A stretch of 64,000 nt of DNA from an uncultured Prevotella sp. (GCF_946407605.1 NZ_CAMJOS010000004.1:141003-205002), one strand, 5' to 3'; shown: positions 1 to 9,839, counted from the stretch's first letter. Notes: generated by a model not told the origin, from the sequence alone. Translations and numbers: made by a program.

Positions 1-1
1 A

Positions 2-1030
2 CGTGGCGGACTGGTTAATTTCATGGCCTGGCTGCTGTCGCCTGTGTTCATCCGTCTCTTCCCTGACATCCCTAAAGGACATCCCGTCACTGGTAGCATA
101 TTCATGAATGTAGCTGCCAACATGCTGGGACTCGACAATGCCGCTACGCCGTTGGGACTGAAGGCTATGGAGCAGTTGCAGGAGCTGAACCCCAAGAAGG
201 ATACGGCCTCGAACCCCATGATTATGTTCCTGGTATTGAACACCAGCGGACTGACACTCATCCCTGTGAGCATCTTTGTCTATCGCGCCCAGCAGGGAGC
301 CGCCCAGCCCACCGACATCTTTATCCCCATCCTGCTGGCCACATTCTTCTCTACCATGATGGGTGTGCTTATCACTTCCATCTTCCAGCGCATCAACCTG
401 TTCAACTGGGTGTTGATGCTCACACTTGGCGGAGCCTGTCTGCTGGTGTCTGGTTTCATCTGGGTCTTCACAATCAACCCCAAAATGATGAGCGACCTCT
501 GCACTATTGCCGCCAACGTGATACTGACAACCATTATTGTAGCTTTCGTATTAGTTGGCCTCTTCCGTCGTGTCAATGTATATGACGCCTTCATAGAGGG
601 AGCCAAGGATGGCTTCCATACGGCTGTCCGCATCATACCATATCTGGTGGCTATCCTCGTTGGAATCGCTGTTTTTCGTGCCTCTGGAGCAATGGGATGG
701 CTTATTAATGGCATCGGCTGGTGCGTTGATCAGGTTGGACTCAACAGCGACTTTGTGGCTGCCCTGCCTACTGCTCTGATGAAGCCTCTGAGCGGCAGCG
801 GAGCACGTGGTATGATGGTTGACGCGATGACCACCTATGGTGCCGACTCGTTTGTGGGTCGTCTGTCGTGTATCTTCCAAGGCAGCACCGATACAACCTT
901 CTATATCCTAGCCGTCTATTTCGGCTCGGTTGGCATCCGCTATACACGTCATGCCGTAGCCTGCGGTCTGTTGGCAGACCTCGCCGGCATCATCGCGGCA
1001 ATATTCATCTGTTACATGTTTTTCGCATAG
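2..1030 (+). CDS. SpmA/SpmB-type spore maturation-like membrane protein, 5' truncated by the window edge
   Basis: The frame is open from base 2 with no stop, so the start lies upstream of the window; the first internal ATG at 23 is not the real start. The visible part is very hydrophobic, with about eight membrane segments. The last 90 residues hold the SpmB/Gate signature: SGSGARGMM, then GSTDTTFYILAVYFGSVGI and a final membrane helix. In Bacteroidota SpmA and SpmB are commonly one fused protein of about 400 residues, and the opening segment (GHPVTGSIFMNVAANMLG) matches the SpmA half. These organisms do not sporulate; the Gate (nucleoside-recognition) domain suggests a transport or membrane role, but substrate and function are unknown. 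It is followed 16 bp later by the flippase gene on the same strand. Confidence 0.85.
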   Translation, partial: RGGLVNFMAWLLSPVFIRLFPDIPKGHPVTGSIFMNVAANMLGLDNAATPLGLKAMEQLQELNPKKDTASNPMIMFLVLNTSGLTLIPVSIFVYRAQQGAAQPTDIFIPILLATFFSTMMGVLITSIFQRINLFNWVLMLTLGGACLLVSGFIWVFTINPKMMSDLCTIAANVILTTIIVAFVLVGLFRRVNVYDAFIEGAKDGFHTAVRIIPYLVAILVGIAVFRASGAMGWLINGIGWCVDQVGLNSDFVAALPTALMKPLSGSGARGMMVDAMTTYGADSFVGRLSCIFQGSTDTTFYILAVYFGSVGIRYTRHAVACGLLADLAGIIAAIFICYMFFA

Positions 1031-1046
1031 CCTCACATCATAAAAT

Positions 1047-2510
1047 ATGGCAAACTTAAAGTCTCTGGCCAAGGACACGGCCATCTACGGATTATCGAGT
1101 ATCGTAGGCAGATTCCTCAACTATCTGCTGGTGCCACTATATACCCACTACATGCCAAAAGCATCGGGCGATTATGGCGTGAGTACCAATATCTATGCCT
1201 ATACCGCACTTATCCTGGTACTGCTCACCTTCGGCATGGAGACCACCCTGTTCCGCTTTGCCAACGACGACAAGAGTAAGCCCGATACGGTTTTCTCCAC
1301 GGTGATGGCTGTTGTGGGGTCTCTCACATTGGTATTCCTCCTGTTAGTCTTCGGTTTGATTGATCCCATCAGTAGCAGCCTAGGTTATGCCGAGCATCCG
1401 GAATATCTGCAGATGATGGCTGTTGTAGTGGCCCTCGATGCCCTGCAGGCCATTCCCTTCAGCTATCTGCGTTTCCAGAAACGCCCCATCCGCTTTGCCT
1501 CGCTGAAGATGCTGTTCATCATACTGAACATTGGCCTCAACGTCATCTACTTTGTATGGCTGGGTAAGACATCTGTGTTCTATGTGTTCTTCATCAACCT
1601 GCTGTGTACAGCATTCGTCACCTTCTTCTTTATACCCAACCTGTTCCGCATTCACTGGCACTTTGACGGCAAGCTGCTGAAGGAGATGCTAAGCTATTCG
1701 TGGCCTATCCTTATCCTGGGCATTGCAGGCATTCTGAATCAGGTGGCAGACAAGATCGTGTTCCCGTTGGTTTATCCCGATGAGGATCAGGCCAACGTGC
1801 AATTGGGTATCTATGGCTCCTGCGTAAAGATTGCTATGATTATGGCTATGATTACTCAGGCTTTCCGCTATGCCTACGAGCCCATCGTCTTTGCCAAGAG
1901 TAAGGATGCCGACAAGAGCGAGTACTACGCCTCGGCCATGAAATACTTCCTGATATTTACCCTGCTGGCCTTCCTCTGTGTGGTAGGCTGGATGCCGTTG
2001 CTGCAATATATAATTGGTGAAGAATATCGCGAAGGACTAGCTGTGGTGCCTGTGGTCATGGTAGCCGAGATTATGATGGGTGTCTACTTCAACCTGTCGT
2101 TCTGGTATAAACTCATCGACAAGACCATCTATGGTGCATGGTTCTCGCTGGCTGGCTGTGCTGTGCTCTTTGCCGTTAACATCCTGTTCATTCCAGAATA
2201 TAGCTATTGGGCCTGTGCTTGGGGTGGTGTGGCAGGTTATGGCACGGCAATGATACTAAGTTATATCGTGGGACAACATAAGAATCCCATACCCTACCCT
2301 TTGAAAGATATCACCATCTATATTGGTATCACGACTGTCTTCACAGCTATCATCATTATCGGTGCCCACTATCTGCCTACTTGGGCACAACTGCTATGCA
2401 ATACTTTCTGGATCGTGCTTTTCCTGGCTTATGTCATCAAGTGCGACCTGCCACTCAGCCGTGTTCCTGTCATCGGCCGCTATTTCAACAAAAACAAACA
2501 GAATAACTAA
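1047..2510 (+). CDS. Polysaccharide biosynthesis / oligosaccharide flippase (Wzx/MATE-like)
   Basis: A 487-residue polytopic inner-membrane protein with roughly 12-14 hydrophobic segments along its whole length, as in RfbX/Wzx flippases of the MOP superfamily. The N-terminus (AIYGLSSIVGRFLNYLLVPL) is typical of the family: an amphipathic start, then a conserved Gly-Arg pair in the first helix. Expected role: flipping lipid-linked glycan units across the cytoplasmic membrane for capsule, LPS or exopolysaccharide. No glycosyltransferase genes flank it here, so it may be a stand-alone flippase. It starts 16 bp after the SpmAB-like gene and ends 15 bp before the CotH-like gene, so the three could be cotranscribed. 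Confidence 0.88.
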   Translation: MANLKSLAKDTAIYGLSSIVGRFLNYLLVPLYTHYMPKASGDYGVSTNIYAYTALILVLLTFGMETTLFRFANDDKSKPDTVFSTVMAVVGSLTLVFLLLVFGLIDPISSSLGYAEHPEYLQMMAVVVALDALQAIPFSYLRFQKRPIRFASLKMLFIILNIGLNVIYFVWLGKTSVFYVFFINLLCTAFVTFFFIPNLFRIHWHFDGKLLKEMLSYSWPILILGIAGILNQVADKIVFPLVYPDEDQANVQLGIYGSCVKIAMIMAMITQAFRYAYEPIVFAKSKDADKSEYYASAMKYFLIFTLLAFLCVVGWMPLLQYIIGEEYREGLAVVPVVMVAEIMMGVYFNLSFWYKLIDKTIYGAWFSLAGCAVLFAVNILFIPEYSYWACAWGGVAGYGTAMILSYIVGQHKNPIPYPLKDITIYIGITTVFTAIIIIGAHYLPTWAQLLCNTFWIVLFLAYVIKCDLPLSRVPVIGRYFNKNKQNN

Positions 2511-2525
2511 AGACTTTATTATCTT

Positions 2526-5500
2526 ATGTGGTCAAGTATCTTAGCCATTGTCATTACCATTAACGAACTCATGGCATCGAATGCCGGAGTTGTGATGAGT
2601 CCTGCCACCAATTTCGACAGTTGGATTGAGCTTTACAATCCTTCTGAACAAGAGGTCAACCTCGCCGGCATGTACTTAAGCAACGATGCCGGGAATCTAA
2701 CCCGCTGGCAGATGCCCGATGATATTGGAAAGGTTCCTGCGAAAGGCTTCAAGGTGGTATGGCTTGGCTCTAACGACATCATGAGCAATCAGGCACCATT
2801 TAAGTTGGACTGCGACGGCGGCACCATCTGTCTAAGCGACAAGAACGGGCAGTTGATAACCAGCATAGACTATCCCAAAGCCATGAGCCGAACGGCTTGG
2901 GCCCGTACCTCTGATGGTGGCGACACTTGGGGATGGACTGACACCCCTACCCCAGAGACTACGAACGCTACGTCGACTTTTGCCAGCGAGCGGTTGGCAC
3001 CACCTGTTGTCAATCAAGGCAGCACGCTTTTCCATGGCTCGCTGAATATCAAGGTGGATATCCCTGAAGGTACCACACTGATGTACACCACCGATGGCAG
3101 TATGCCCCAAAAGCCCACCTCATCCCCAGAGGGAGAGGAAGGTCCTGTTGATGAATGGAAAAACTGGGTGAAGAATGGCGACTGTGAGGGTAACGATGCC
3201 TCCTGTCTGGTATGCAAGAATGGTGATGAAAGTGGAAAGATGAATACCTATTTCGTTGATGGCGCAGGCTACAACGGCACACGAGGCATCAAGGTGCACT
3301 CTATTGACAACCCAGAGTATGAATGGGACACTCAGTTCTTTATCTATACCCCTGACCATATTTGGAATGCCGGCGACAAATACCGTTTCAGCATGAAGGT
3401 ACGTGCCGACAGGAATGACCATATCACCCCTCAGACTCAACGGACACCCGGCAGCTATATCCACTGGCAGATGCTAAGCGGCGGCTTTAATGTCACCACC
3501 GAATGGAAGGAGTACTACTATGAAGGTACTATCACTTCCGAACAAGCCGGTGACGGTGTCATGCAGACCATTGCCTTCCATTTGAACGAGAGTTCAGTGG
3601 CAAACAACTTCTACTTTGACGACATTGTGTGGGAGTCATATAAAGAAGAGGGTTCAAGCACAACCAATACCAGCAAGCAGAGCAAGGACGGACAGTTTTC
3701 CATCACTCGCACCACGAACTTCGTCTTCCGACTATTCAAAGACGGCTTCCTGCCCAGCGTGCCTGTCACCCGCAGTTATATCCTACCAGAAAACGAATAC
3801 ACCATACCTATTGTCTCCATCGTTGGCGATGAGCGTTACTTCACCGATGCCATGTGGGGTATCGACGTGAATGGCTCCAACGGCATTCCTGGCAATAGCA
3901 GCGACGAACCCGTAAACTGGAACCAGCCATGGGACCGTCCTGTCAACTTCAGCTATATCAGTCCTACTGACGGCATGCTGTTCAATCAGGATGTCAACAT
4001 CAGCATATCGGGTGGATGGACTCGCGCTTCCACTCCCCGATCCATGAAACTCAAGTCAAACAAGGTCTTTGACGACTTGAACCATTTGGACTATGCCTTC
4101 TTCCCCCAGAAGCCTTATATCCGCAGCAAGACGCTGTTGGTTCGCAACGGTGGTAATGACGTCTATTCCGGCTCTCGTTTCATGGATCCGGCACTCACCA
4201 CGATCATCCATCGTTCAGGCATCGACATCGATGTACAGAGCTTTGTTCAAGTGGTGGAATATATCAACGGCCGCTTTAAGGGTGTGCTGAATCTGCGCGA
4301 GCCTAACAATGACAAGTTTGTCTATGCCAACTTCGGCTATGACGATGAAGAGATAGACATGTTCGAGAATGGCACCTTTAAGAATGGTACTAAAGAGGCC
4401 TATGACCGACTCCTTGAGTTGAGTGAGCACGTCACAGATGCTGGCGCCTATGACGAGGTAAAGATGTTGCTCGACATTGATGAGTTCACGAACTATATGG
4501 CTGCTGAGCTTTATATCGGTAACGACGACTGGCCCGAGAACAATGTCAAGGCCTATCGCAGTCAGGACGATGGACGTTATCGCTTTATCTGCTTCGACCT
4601 GGACTATGCCCTGAACGTCTGGGACCGCCGCATCTCCTCGCTCGACAATTTTAACAGTGTGAAGATGGTACGTCTGTTCAAGAACCTGCTCAAACACGAC
4701 GAATACAGAAAGAAGTTCATCGATACGTTCTGTATTATGGCAGGCAGTGTCTTTGAGAAAGACCGCGCCTCTGCTATTGTTGATGAGTTGGCCGATGCTA
4801 TGCGACCGATGTCTCAGCTCGACGGCAAACTACCCGATAACTCTGCCAATAAAATAAAGACAAAGCTGGAAACCCGTCTAGATGACTTGATAAACCAGCT
4901 GCAACAATACGGACCGATGCAACTTAGCGGTACAAAGAAACACAGCGTGCAGTTTGGTGCCGATGTTGATGGTGCCAACATTTATATCAACGGTATTGAG
5001 GTGCCCTACGCCGATTTTAACGGCAAGCTTTTCGCTCCTGTGCAGTTAGAGGCCAAGGCTCCTGCTGGCTACACCTTCGCAGGTTGGAAAAAATCCTCTG
5101 GGTCTCTTGCCCAAGTCTTTGGAATGAACGACACCTGGAAATACTACGATGGCGGCGAGGCTAGTGCCAACTGGCAGACCAACAACTTCAATGATACTTC
5201 ATGGAAGTCAGGTGCTGCACCTCTGGGGTATAAAATGAACGGCGTTCAGACCTCCGTCAGCTATGGTAATGATGACCAGCAGAAACACCCCACTACCTAT
5301 TTCCGAAAGAAATTCAACCTATACGTTGCTCCTACCTCACGAGACATCTTCCAACTTAATTATCAGTTGGATGACGGATGCGTGGTATGGGTCAACGGTG
5401 AAGAGGCTGGCCGCGTCAACATGCGTCAGGGTACCGTCAACTACGACACGTTCTCGCAGACCTATGCCGGTGATACTCCTCTGACAGGCACCATTGACCT

Positions 5501-6491
5501 GAATCCGTCATTGTTTAAAAAAGGGAGTAATGTCATCGCCGTTGAGGTGCATAACACCAGTTACACCTCTGGCGACCTGTTCTGGGCTGGAGAACTGGAG
5601 ACGACTGTTGGTGCAGACAGCAGTGATAACACCGTGACGGATGCCGTTATCACCCTGACAGACAACACCGTCAATCTGATGGCTACATTCACGCCTCTTT
5701 CGGCAGAAGAACGTGCTGCCCAAGGCATCAACCCTGTGCGCATCAACGAGGTAAGTGCTTCGAATGGCATCTATGTCAATGAGTTCTTCAAACACAACGA
5801 CTGGATTGAACTGTATAACACTACCGACCAACCTATTGATGTGGACGGCATGTATTTAAGTGATAACTTGAACAAACCTCAGAAATATCAAATCAGTAAG
5901 ACCATAGCGTCTGACCCCAGCATCAAGATCAATACCATTATACCCGCTCACGGGTACCTTATTATATGGTGTGACAAACTGGAGCCGAAGTCACAGTTGC
6001 ATGCCTCATTCAAGTTGGAAGCCGAGGGAGGCGACATCTTGCTGACTGCTGCCGACGGAAGTTGGAGCGACCACCTCGTTTATACGGCTATGAAGAGTGA
6101 CGAGACCGTAGGACGCTATCCTGACGGTAGTAACGACGTCATCACGATGAACGTGCCAACCATCGCCAAAGCCAATAACACAAGTAGCTACACAACGGCG
6201 GTCACTCAGCCAGACCCAGCAACAGGTATCAGCGATATCACTGCCGATAACACCGTGGGTATCAACATCCGCTATGTGGCTGGACGTTTGATCTTGCGCA
6301 GCAGCATTCCTGTTAATACCACAAAGGTTGACATCTGCAATCTGGCTGGACAGTCGCTTGGCACGATGACGGCAGACCTAAACAACGGCTATGCTGAGTT
6401 GCCACTCGACGGACTCTCATCAGGCTGCTATATCGCCAGGCTCTCTGATGGTCGCGGTCATACCACATCATGTAAATTCATCAAGAAGTAA
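2526..6491 (+). CDS. Large secreted CotH-family protein with two lamin-tail domains and an inserted carbohydrate-binding-like module
   Basis: 1321 residues. Domain order seen: lamin-tail domain (LTD) from about residue 13 (INELMASNAG ... WIELYNPS); a chitobiase C-terminal/FN3-like piece (TTLMYTTDGSMP, about 181) that resumes at about 398 (FVFRLFKDGFLPS), with a CBM4/9-like module inserted between (about 208-371); CotH domain at about 425-700 with SISGGWTRASTPRSMKLK, GRFKGVLNLREPN and FDLDYAL; a beta-rich module; a second LTD (about 1072-1200, INEVSASNGIY ... WIELYN); and a C-terminal sorting-like domain (about 1235-1321). CotH proteins are atypical kinase-fold proteins; the role here is probably cell-surface binding or modification. 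Odd: the only possible start (2526, just after an in-frame stop at 2508) leaves a very short hydrophobic N-terminus lacking the usual basic residues of a signal peptide. Confidence 0.85.
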   Translation: MWSSILAIVITINELMASNAGVVMSPATNFDSWIELYNPSEQEVNLAGMYLSNDAGNLTRWQMPDDIGKVPAKGFKVVWLGSNDIMSNQAPFKLDCDGGTICLSDKNGQLITSIDYPKAMSRTAWARTSDGGDTWGWTDTPTPETTNATSTFASERLAPPVVNQGSTLFHGSLNIKVDIPEGTTLMYTTDGSMPQKPTSSPEGEEGPVDEWKNWVKNGDCEGNDASCLVCKNGDESGKMNTYFVDGAGYNGTRGIKVHSIDNPEYEWDTQFFIYTPDHIWNAGDKYRFSMKVRADRNDHITPQTQRTPGSYIHWQMLSGGFNVTTEWKEYYYEGTITSEQAGDGVMQTIAFHLNESSVANNFYFDDIVWESYKEEGSSTTNTSKQSKDGQFSITRTTNFVFRLFKDGFLPSVPVTRSYILPENEYTIPIVSIVGDERYFTDAMWGIDVNGSNGIPGNSSDEPVNWNQPWDRPVNFSYISPTDGMLFNQDVNISISGGWTRASTPRSMKLKSNKVFDDLNHLDYAFFPQKPYIRSKTLLVRNGGNDVYSGSRFMDPALTTIIHRSGIDIDVQSFVQVVEYINGRFKGVLNLREPNNDKFVYANFGYDDEEIDMFENGTFKNGTKEAYDRLLELSEHVTDAGAYDEVKMLLDIDEFTNYMAAELYIGNDDWPENNVKAYRSQDDGRYRFICFDLDYALNVWDRRISSLDNFNSVKMVRLFKNLLKHDEYRKKFIDTFCIMAGSVFEKDRASAIVDELADAMRPMSQLDGKLPDNSANKIKTKLETRLDDLINQLQQYGPMQLSGTKKHSVQFGADVDGANIYINGIEVPYADFNGKLFAPVQLEAKAPAGYTFAGWKKSSGSLAQVFGMNDTWKYYDGGEASANWQTNNFNDTSWKSGAAPLGYKMNGVQTSVSYGNDDQQKHPTTYFRKKFNLYVAPTSRDIFQLNYQLDDGCVVWVNGEEAGRVNMRQGTVNYDTFSQTYAGDTPLTGTIDLNPSLFKKGSNVIAVEVHNTSYTSGDLFWAGELETTVGADSSDNTVTDAVITLTDNTVNLMATFTPLSAEERAAQGINPVRINEVSASNGIYVNEFFKHNDWIELYNTTDQPIDVDGMYLSDNLNKPQKYQISKTIASDPSIKINTIIPAHGYLIIWCDKLEPKSQLHASFKLEAEGGDILLTAADGSWSDHLVYTAMKSDETVGRYPDGSNDVITMNVPTIAKANNTSSYTTAVTQPDPATGISDITADNTVGINIRYVAGRLILRSSIPVNTTKVDICNLAGQSLGTMTADLNNGYAELPLDGLSSGCYIARLSDGRGHTTSCKFIKK

Positions 6492-6510
6492 TCTACACAT
6501 TATTATATAT

Positions 6511-8589
6511 ATGAAGAAAAAAATCTTATTAGCACTTCTGGCCCCTCTGGCCATATCCTCTGTCCACGCCGATGAAGGTATGTGGACACTCTACAACCTG
6601 CCACAGGCTGTTTACGAACAAATGAAAAACTACGGCTACGAGCTGCCCTACGACAAACTGTATCAGGCCGATGATGCCATCATGCATGCTGTGGTCAACT
6701 TCTCGGGCTATTGCTCGGGCGTGGTGGTTAGCCCCGACGGACTGGTCTTCACCAACCACCATTGCGGTTTCGAATCTATCCGCTCACACTCTACCGTAGA
6801 GCACGACTATATGCTAAACGGCTTCATTGCCAAGAGTTTTGAGGAGGAACTGCCCAACAAGGATATGTTTGTTTCGTTCATGGTGGAACAGAAGGATATC
6901 ACCGAACAGGTACTGACACCTGAATTCGAGAAGATGACAGTCAAGGAACGTTCCGTTTTCCTCGATTCCATCGAAAATGTCATGTCGAAAGAGGTCAAGG
7001 AAAAGGATGCCACACTTCATCTGGAAATCAAGCCCTTCTACGAGGGTAACCGTTATTTCGCTACCACCTATCGCAACTTCACCGACCTGCGCTTGGTTTT
7101 CGCCATCCCCAAGTCTATGGGTAAGTTCGGTGGTGAAACCGACAACTGGATGTGGCCTCGTCAGACCTGTGACTTCTCTGTGTTCCGCATCTATGCCGAC
7201 CCGAAGACCAACGGTCCTGCTGCCTATTCGAAAGACAACGTGCCCTATCACCCCGAACACTGGGCCCGTATTTCTGATGAAGGTTATCAAGAAGGTTCTT
7301 TCTCAATGACAATGGGTTATCCCGGCTCTACCTCACGCTATCTGAGCAGCTTCGGTATTCAGGAGCGCTATGAGCAGAATGCAGTCCGAGCCCAGGTTCG
7401 CGGTGTGAAACAGGATGTGATGAAACGCCACATGGATGCCTCTGAGGCTGTTCGTATTAAATACGACTCTAAGTATGCACAGAGCAGCAACTACTGGAAG
7501 AACTCCCTTGGCATGAACAAATGCATCGACTCCATCGGACTTATTCGTCAGAAGCAGGTGTTTGAGGCACAACTGCGACAGTGGTGCGACTCTACCGGCC
7601 TATTCCAGAACAAGCTCGACTTCCAGCGCTTGGAGCGTTTCTATGCCAAACGTACTGAGGTGATGAAAGCCGCCATGTACTTCTCTGAGACGTTCCGTCG
7701 CACCGATGAGCTCTCCACTCGTGCCCAGTTTGTCCACAATGGTGCTAACCCTAAAGGCCACGGCAAACGTCAGTATATCACACTGAAGAACAATGGCGAG
7801 ACTTGGGACTACGACACCGACCGCGAGATTCTCGGCACGCTGCTGAAGAATTTCCGTGAAAAGATGACTAACGACAAATACGTGCCTGCCTTCTATCGTG
7901 ATATCATTGATACCAAGTTCGATGGTGACTGTCAGGCATTTGCTGATGCACTTTACGCCAAATCAAAACTGATGAAGAGCGGTAAACGTCTATATCCTAA
8001 TAAGAAGTCATTCCTGAAGGACCTTGGCATTCAGTACGGTCTTGACCTAACAACGGTCTATGGCGACCTGGTTTCAGAACTTATGCAGATTAACGATAGC
8101 ATTAACGAGCAAGAGCGCTACCTTTGTGAGGCTAAGCTACGCATGGAAGAAGACCTGCCTCATTATAGCGACGCGAACTTCACTATGCGTCTCTCTTATG
8201 GACAGGTAAAGGAATACAATCTGGGCGGACAACCCTCTGGTTTCCAAACCAAGGCTCCCAGCATGGTGGAAAAAATGAAAAGGGGCGAAACTGTTGAGGA
8301 TTATAAGGTAGAGCCAGAGATGATTGACCTGCTGAGCAATGCCGGACAGATGCCGTTGTGCTTCCTTACCACTAATGATATTACTGGCGGCAACAGCGGC
8401 TCGCCGATGTTTGATGCCAAGAACCGTCTTATCGGCCTGGCCTTTGACGGCAACTGGGATTCACTTTCCAGCGATATCTTCTTCGACTCTAAATTGGCCC
8501 GCTGTATCGGTGTTGACATGCGTTATGTTCTCTTTATGATGGATAAATGGGGACATGCCGACAGACTTATCAATGAAATAAGAAGGTAA
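6511..8589 (+). CDS. dpp7: S46-family dipeptidyl-peptidase, DPP7-type
   Basis: 692 residues from ATG 6511, which begins a clear signal peptide (MKKKILLALLAPLAISSVHA). A longer frame from 6391 overlaps the previous gene and lacks this signal, so it is rejected. The S46 catalytic triad is visible: His84 in TNHHCGF, Asp221 in CDFSVFRIY, Ser629 in GGNSGSPMF. Eighteen residues after the Ser is Gly647 (AFDGNWD). In characterised Porphyromonas enzymes this position is Arg in the acidic-specific DPP11 and Gly in DPP7, so hydrophobic P1 specificity is inferred. Expected to act in the periplasm, releasing dipeptides for amino-acid metabolism. The next gene, also a protease, starts 17 bp downstream on the same strand. 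Confidence 0.93.
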   Translation: MKKKILLALLAPLAISSVHADEGMWTLYNLPQAVYEQMKNYGYELPYDKLYQADDAIMHAVVNFSGYCSGVVVSPDGLVFTNHHCGFESIRSHSTVEHDYMLNGFIAKSFEEELPNKDMFVSFMVEQKDITEQVLTPEFEKMTVKERSVFLDSIENVMSKEVKEKDATLHLEIKPFYEGNRYFATTYRNFTDLRLVFAIPKSMGKFGGETDNWMWPRQTCDFSVFRIYADPKTNGPAAYSKDNVPYHPEHWARISDEGYQEGSFSMTMGYPGSTSRYLSSFGIQERYEQNAVRAQVRGVKQDVMKRHMDASEAVRIKYDSKYAQSSNYWKNSLGMNKCIDSIGLIRQKQVFEAQLRQWCDSTGLFQNKLDFQRLERFYAKRTEVMKAAMYFSETFRRTDELSTRAQFVHNGANPKGHGKRQYITLKNNGETWDYDTDREILGTLLKNFREKMTNDKYVPAFYRDIIDTKFDGDCQAFADALYAKSKLMKSGKRLYPNKKSFLKDLGIQYGLDLTTVYGDLVSELMQINDSINEQERYLCEAKLRMEEDLPHYSDANFTMRLSYGQVKEYNLGGQPSGFQTKAPSMVEKMKRGETVEDYKVEPEMIDLLSNAGQMPLCFLTTNDITGGNSGSPMFDAKNRLIGLAFDGNWDSLSSDIFFDSKLARCIGVDMRYVLFMMDKWGHADRLINEIRR

Positions 8590-8592
8590 TAA

Positions 8593-8683
8593 GGTGAAAA
8601 GGTAAAATGGTAAAGAACAGCTATCATACCATGTTCAGAAAGGTAATGGGGCTTTTGCTTCTTTACCTTTTTACTTCTTTACC
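8593..8683. repeat. Imperfect inverted repeat around the start of the aspartic protease gene
   Basis: The arms at 8593-8615 and 8661-8683 (23 nt each) are complementary at 19 of 23 positions. Both consist of GGTAAA-type words (or their complement, TTTACC). The left arm lies between two genes and contains the candidate ATG at 8607. The right arm codes for the hydrophobic core of the signal peptide (LLLYLFTSLPL). In mRNA the two could pair and mask the start region; this is inference only. Confidence 0.55.
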
Positions 8684-9839
8684 TTTAACCGCACAACAGG
8701 CACGCTACTCCTCAAAACTCAAATGGTCGGCATCGCATTTCACCGATACCATCGACATAGAATGGGAGAGGAATCAGGTCTATGTGCCAGTAGAGATAAG
8801 CGGCAAGCGCTATCGTTTCCTATTTGACACAGGAGCCGCACAAGCAGTGGTTTATGCCGACACACCCATTGAAGGCTGCACACCAGCCGGGTGGATCCGT
8901 TCACACGATGCCATTGGAGCCTCTGATACTGTTTCCATGGTGATATTGCCAGCCATAACGCTAGGCAATATCACCATGAATGGTTGTCAAGCCACCGTAC
9001 AACAACGGCCTGTGCGAGGAAGGAACATCGACGGTATTATAGGATTCAATATCATCAATAGCGGATTAACAGCAAAGATTGATGTTCGCAAGCGCCATCT
9101 TATCCTTACCGACAACAAGAAATTCTATAAACAGGAAGAAGGACTGGAGACGCGTTACCGTCTGCAGTTTCACGTACCTTATTTTATAATAAGCCCCTTT
9201 GGACGCTATCAGGAAAGTGTGCTCTTTGACACTGGCAGTCGTCAACTCTATGTGATGAACCGCCAAAGTTTTGAAGCCTGTGCTGAGAAGACTGGCGCTT
9301 TCTTTGACACCCAGATTGAAGGTCGCTCTGTTGGTCGTCACGCCATAGGACATTTCGGTGTGGAACCACTCAGCGAAGTCGTATACCTACATCTCAACGA
9401 CCTGCGAATATTCGGCAGCTCCTTCGGTGATTTCCACACTTTGACCACACTTGGCGAATCGCATATCGGTGCTAAGTTACTGGAATATGGAGCCGTCATC
9501 TTCAATCCACGTAAAAAACGTATACGCTTTCAGCCCTACGAGCAACAAACAGAGATAACTGTTGGCAACAAGCCTTTGGACATTGCTTTCGTGTCAGAAA
9601 ACGGGAAGCCCTGCGTAGGCTTGGTTTGGGAACAGAGCGATGCTTATAAAGCAGGTTTCCGCCAAGGTGACATCATTACAAAAATCGACGATTCCATCGT
9701 TAGTAATTTCACGCAATTCGTTACCTGGCCCTTTATTATCGGACGAGAATATCGCTTCACCGTGAAGGCACCGTCGGGCCTTACTCGCGAAATCCGATGG
9801 ACCCGCATTAAAGACTATACGCAACAACAAAGAAACTAA
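8607..9839 (+). CDS. Secreted retropepsin-like aspartic protease with two DTG lobes and a PDZ domain
   Basis: 410 residues. There is a signal peptide with the core GLLLLYLFTSLPLTAQ; the start may be ATG 8607 or ATG 8631 (MFRKVMG), and both give an export signal. Two aspartyl-protease motifs lie in one chain: FLFDTGAAQAVVY (about residue 73) and VLFDTGSRQLYVM (about 207). Each lies in an all-beta region, so the two lobes could build a pepsin-like active site without dimerising. A PDZ domain follows (about 320-395), with VGLVWEQSDAYKAGFRQGD and ITKIDDSIV. Such PF13650-type proteases with PDZ are common in Bacteroidota; the substrate is unknown. It directly follows the DPP7 gene, which suggests a role in extracytoplasmic protein breakdown or processing. 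Confidence 0.85.
   Translation: MVKNSYHTMFRKVMGLLLLYLFTSLPLTAQQARYSSKLKWSASHFTDTIDIEWERNQVYVPVEISGKRYRFLFDTGAAQAVVYADTPIEGCTPAGWIRSHDAIGASDTVSMVILPAITLGNITMNGCQATVQQRPVRGRNIDGIIGFNIINSGLTAKIDVRKRHLILTDNKKFYKQEEGLETRYRLQFHVPYFIISPFGRYQESVLFDTGSRQLYVMNRQSFEACAEKTGAFFDTQIEGRSVGRHAIGHFGVEPLSEVVYLHLNDLRIFGSSFGDFHTLTTLGESHIGAKLLEYGAVIFNPRKKRIRFQPYEQQTEITVGNKPLDIAFVSENGKPCVGLVWEQSDAYKAGFRQGDIITKIDDSIVSNFTQFVTWPFIIGREYRFTVKAPSGLTREIRWTRIKDYTQQQRN

Noticed and set aside
6391..6510. A 40-codon N-terminal extension of the DPP7 gene
   Set aside because: It overlaps the previous gene and hides the clear signal peptide that starts at 6511.
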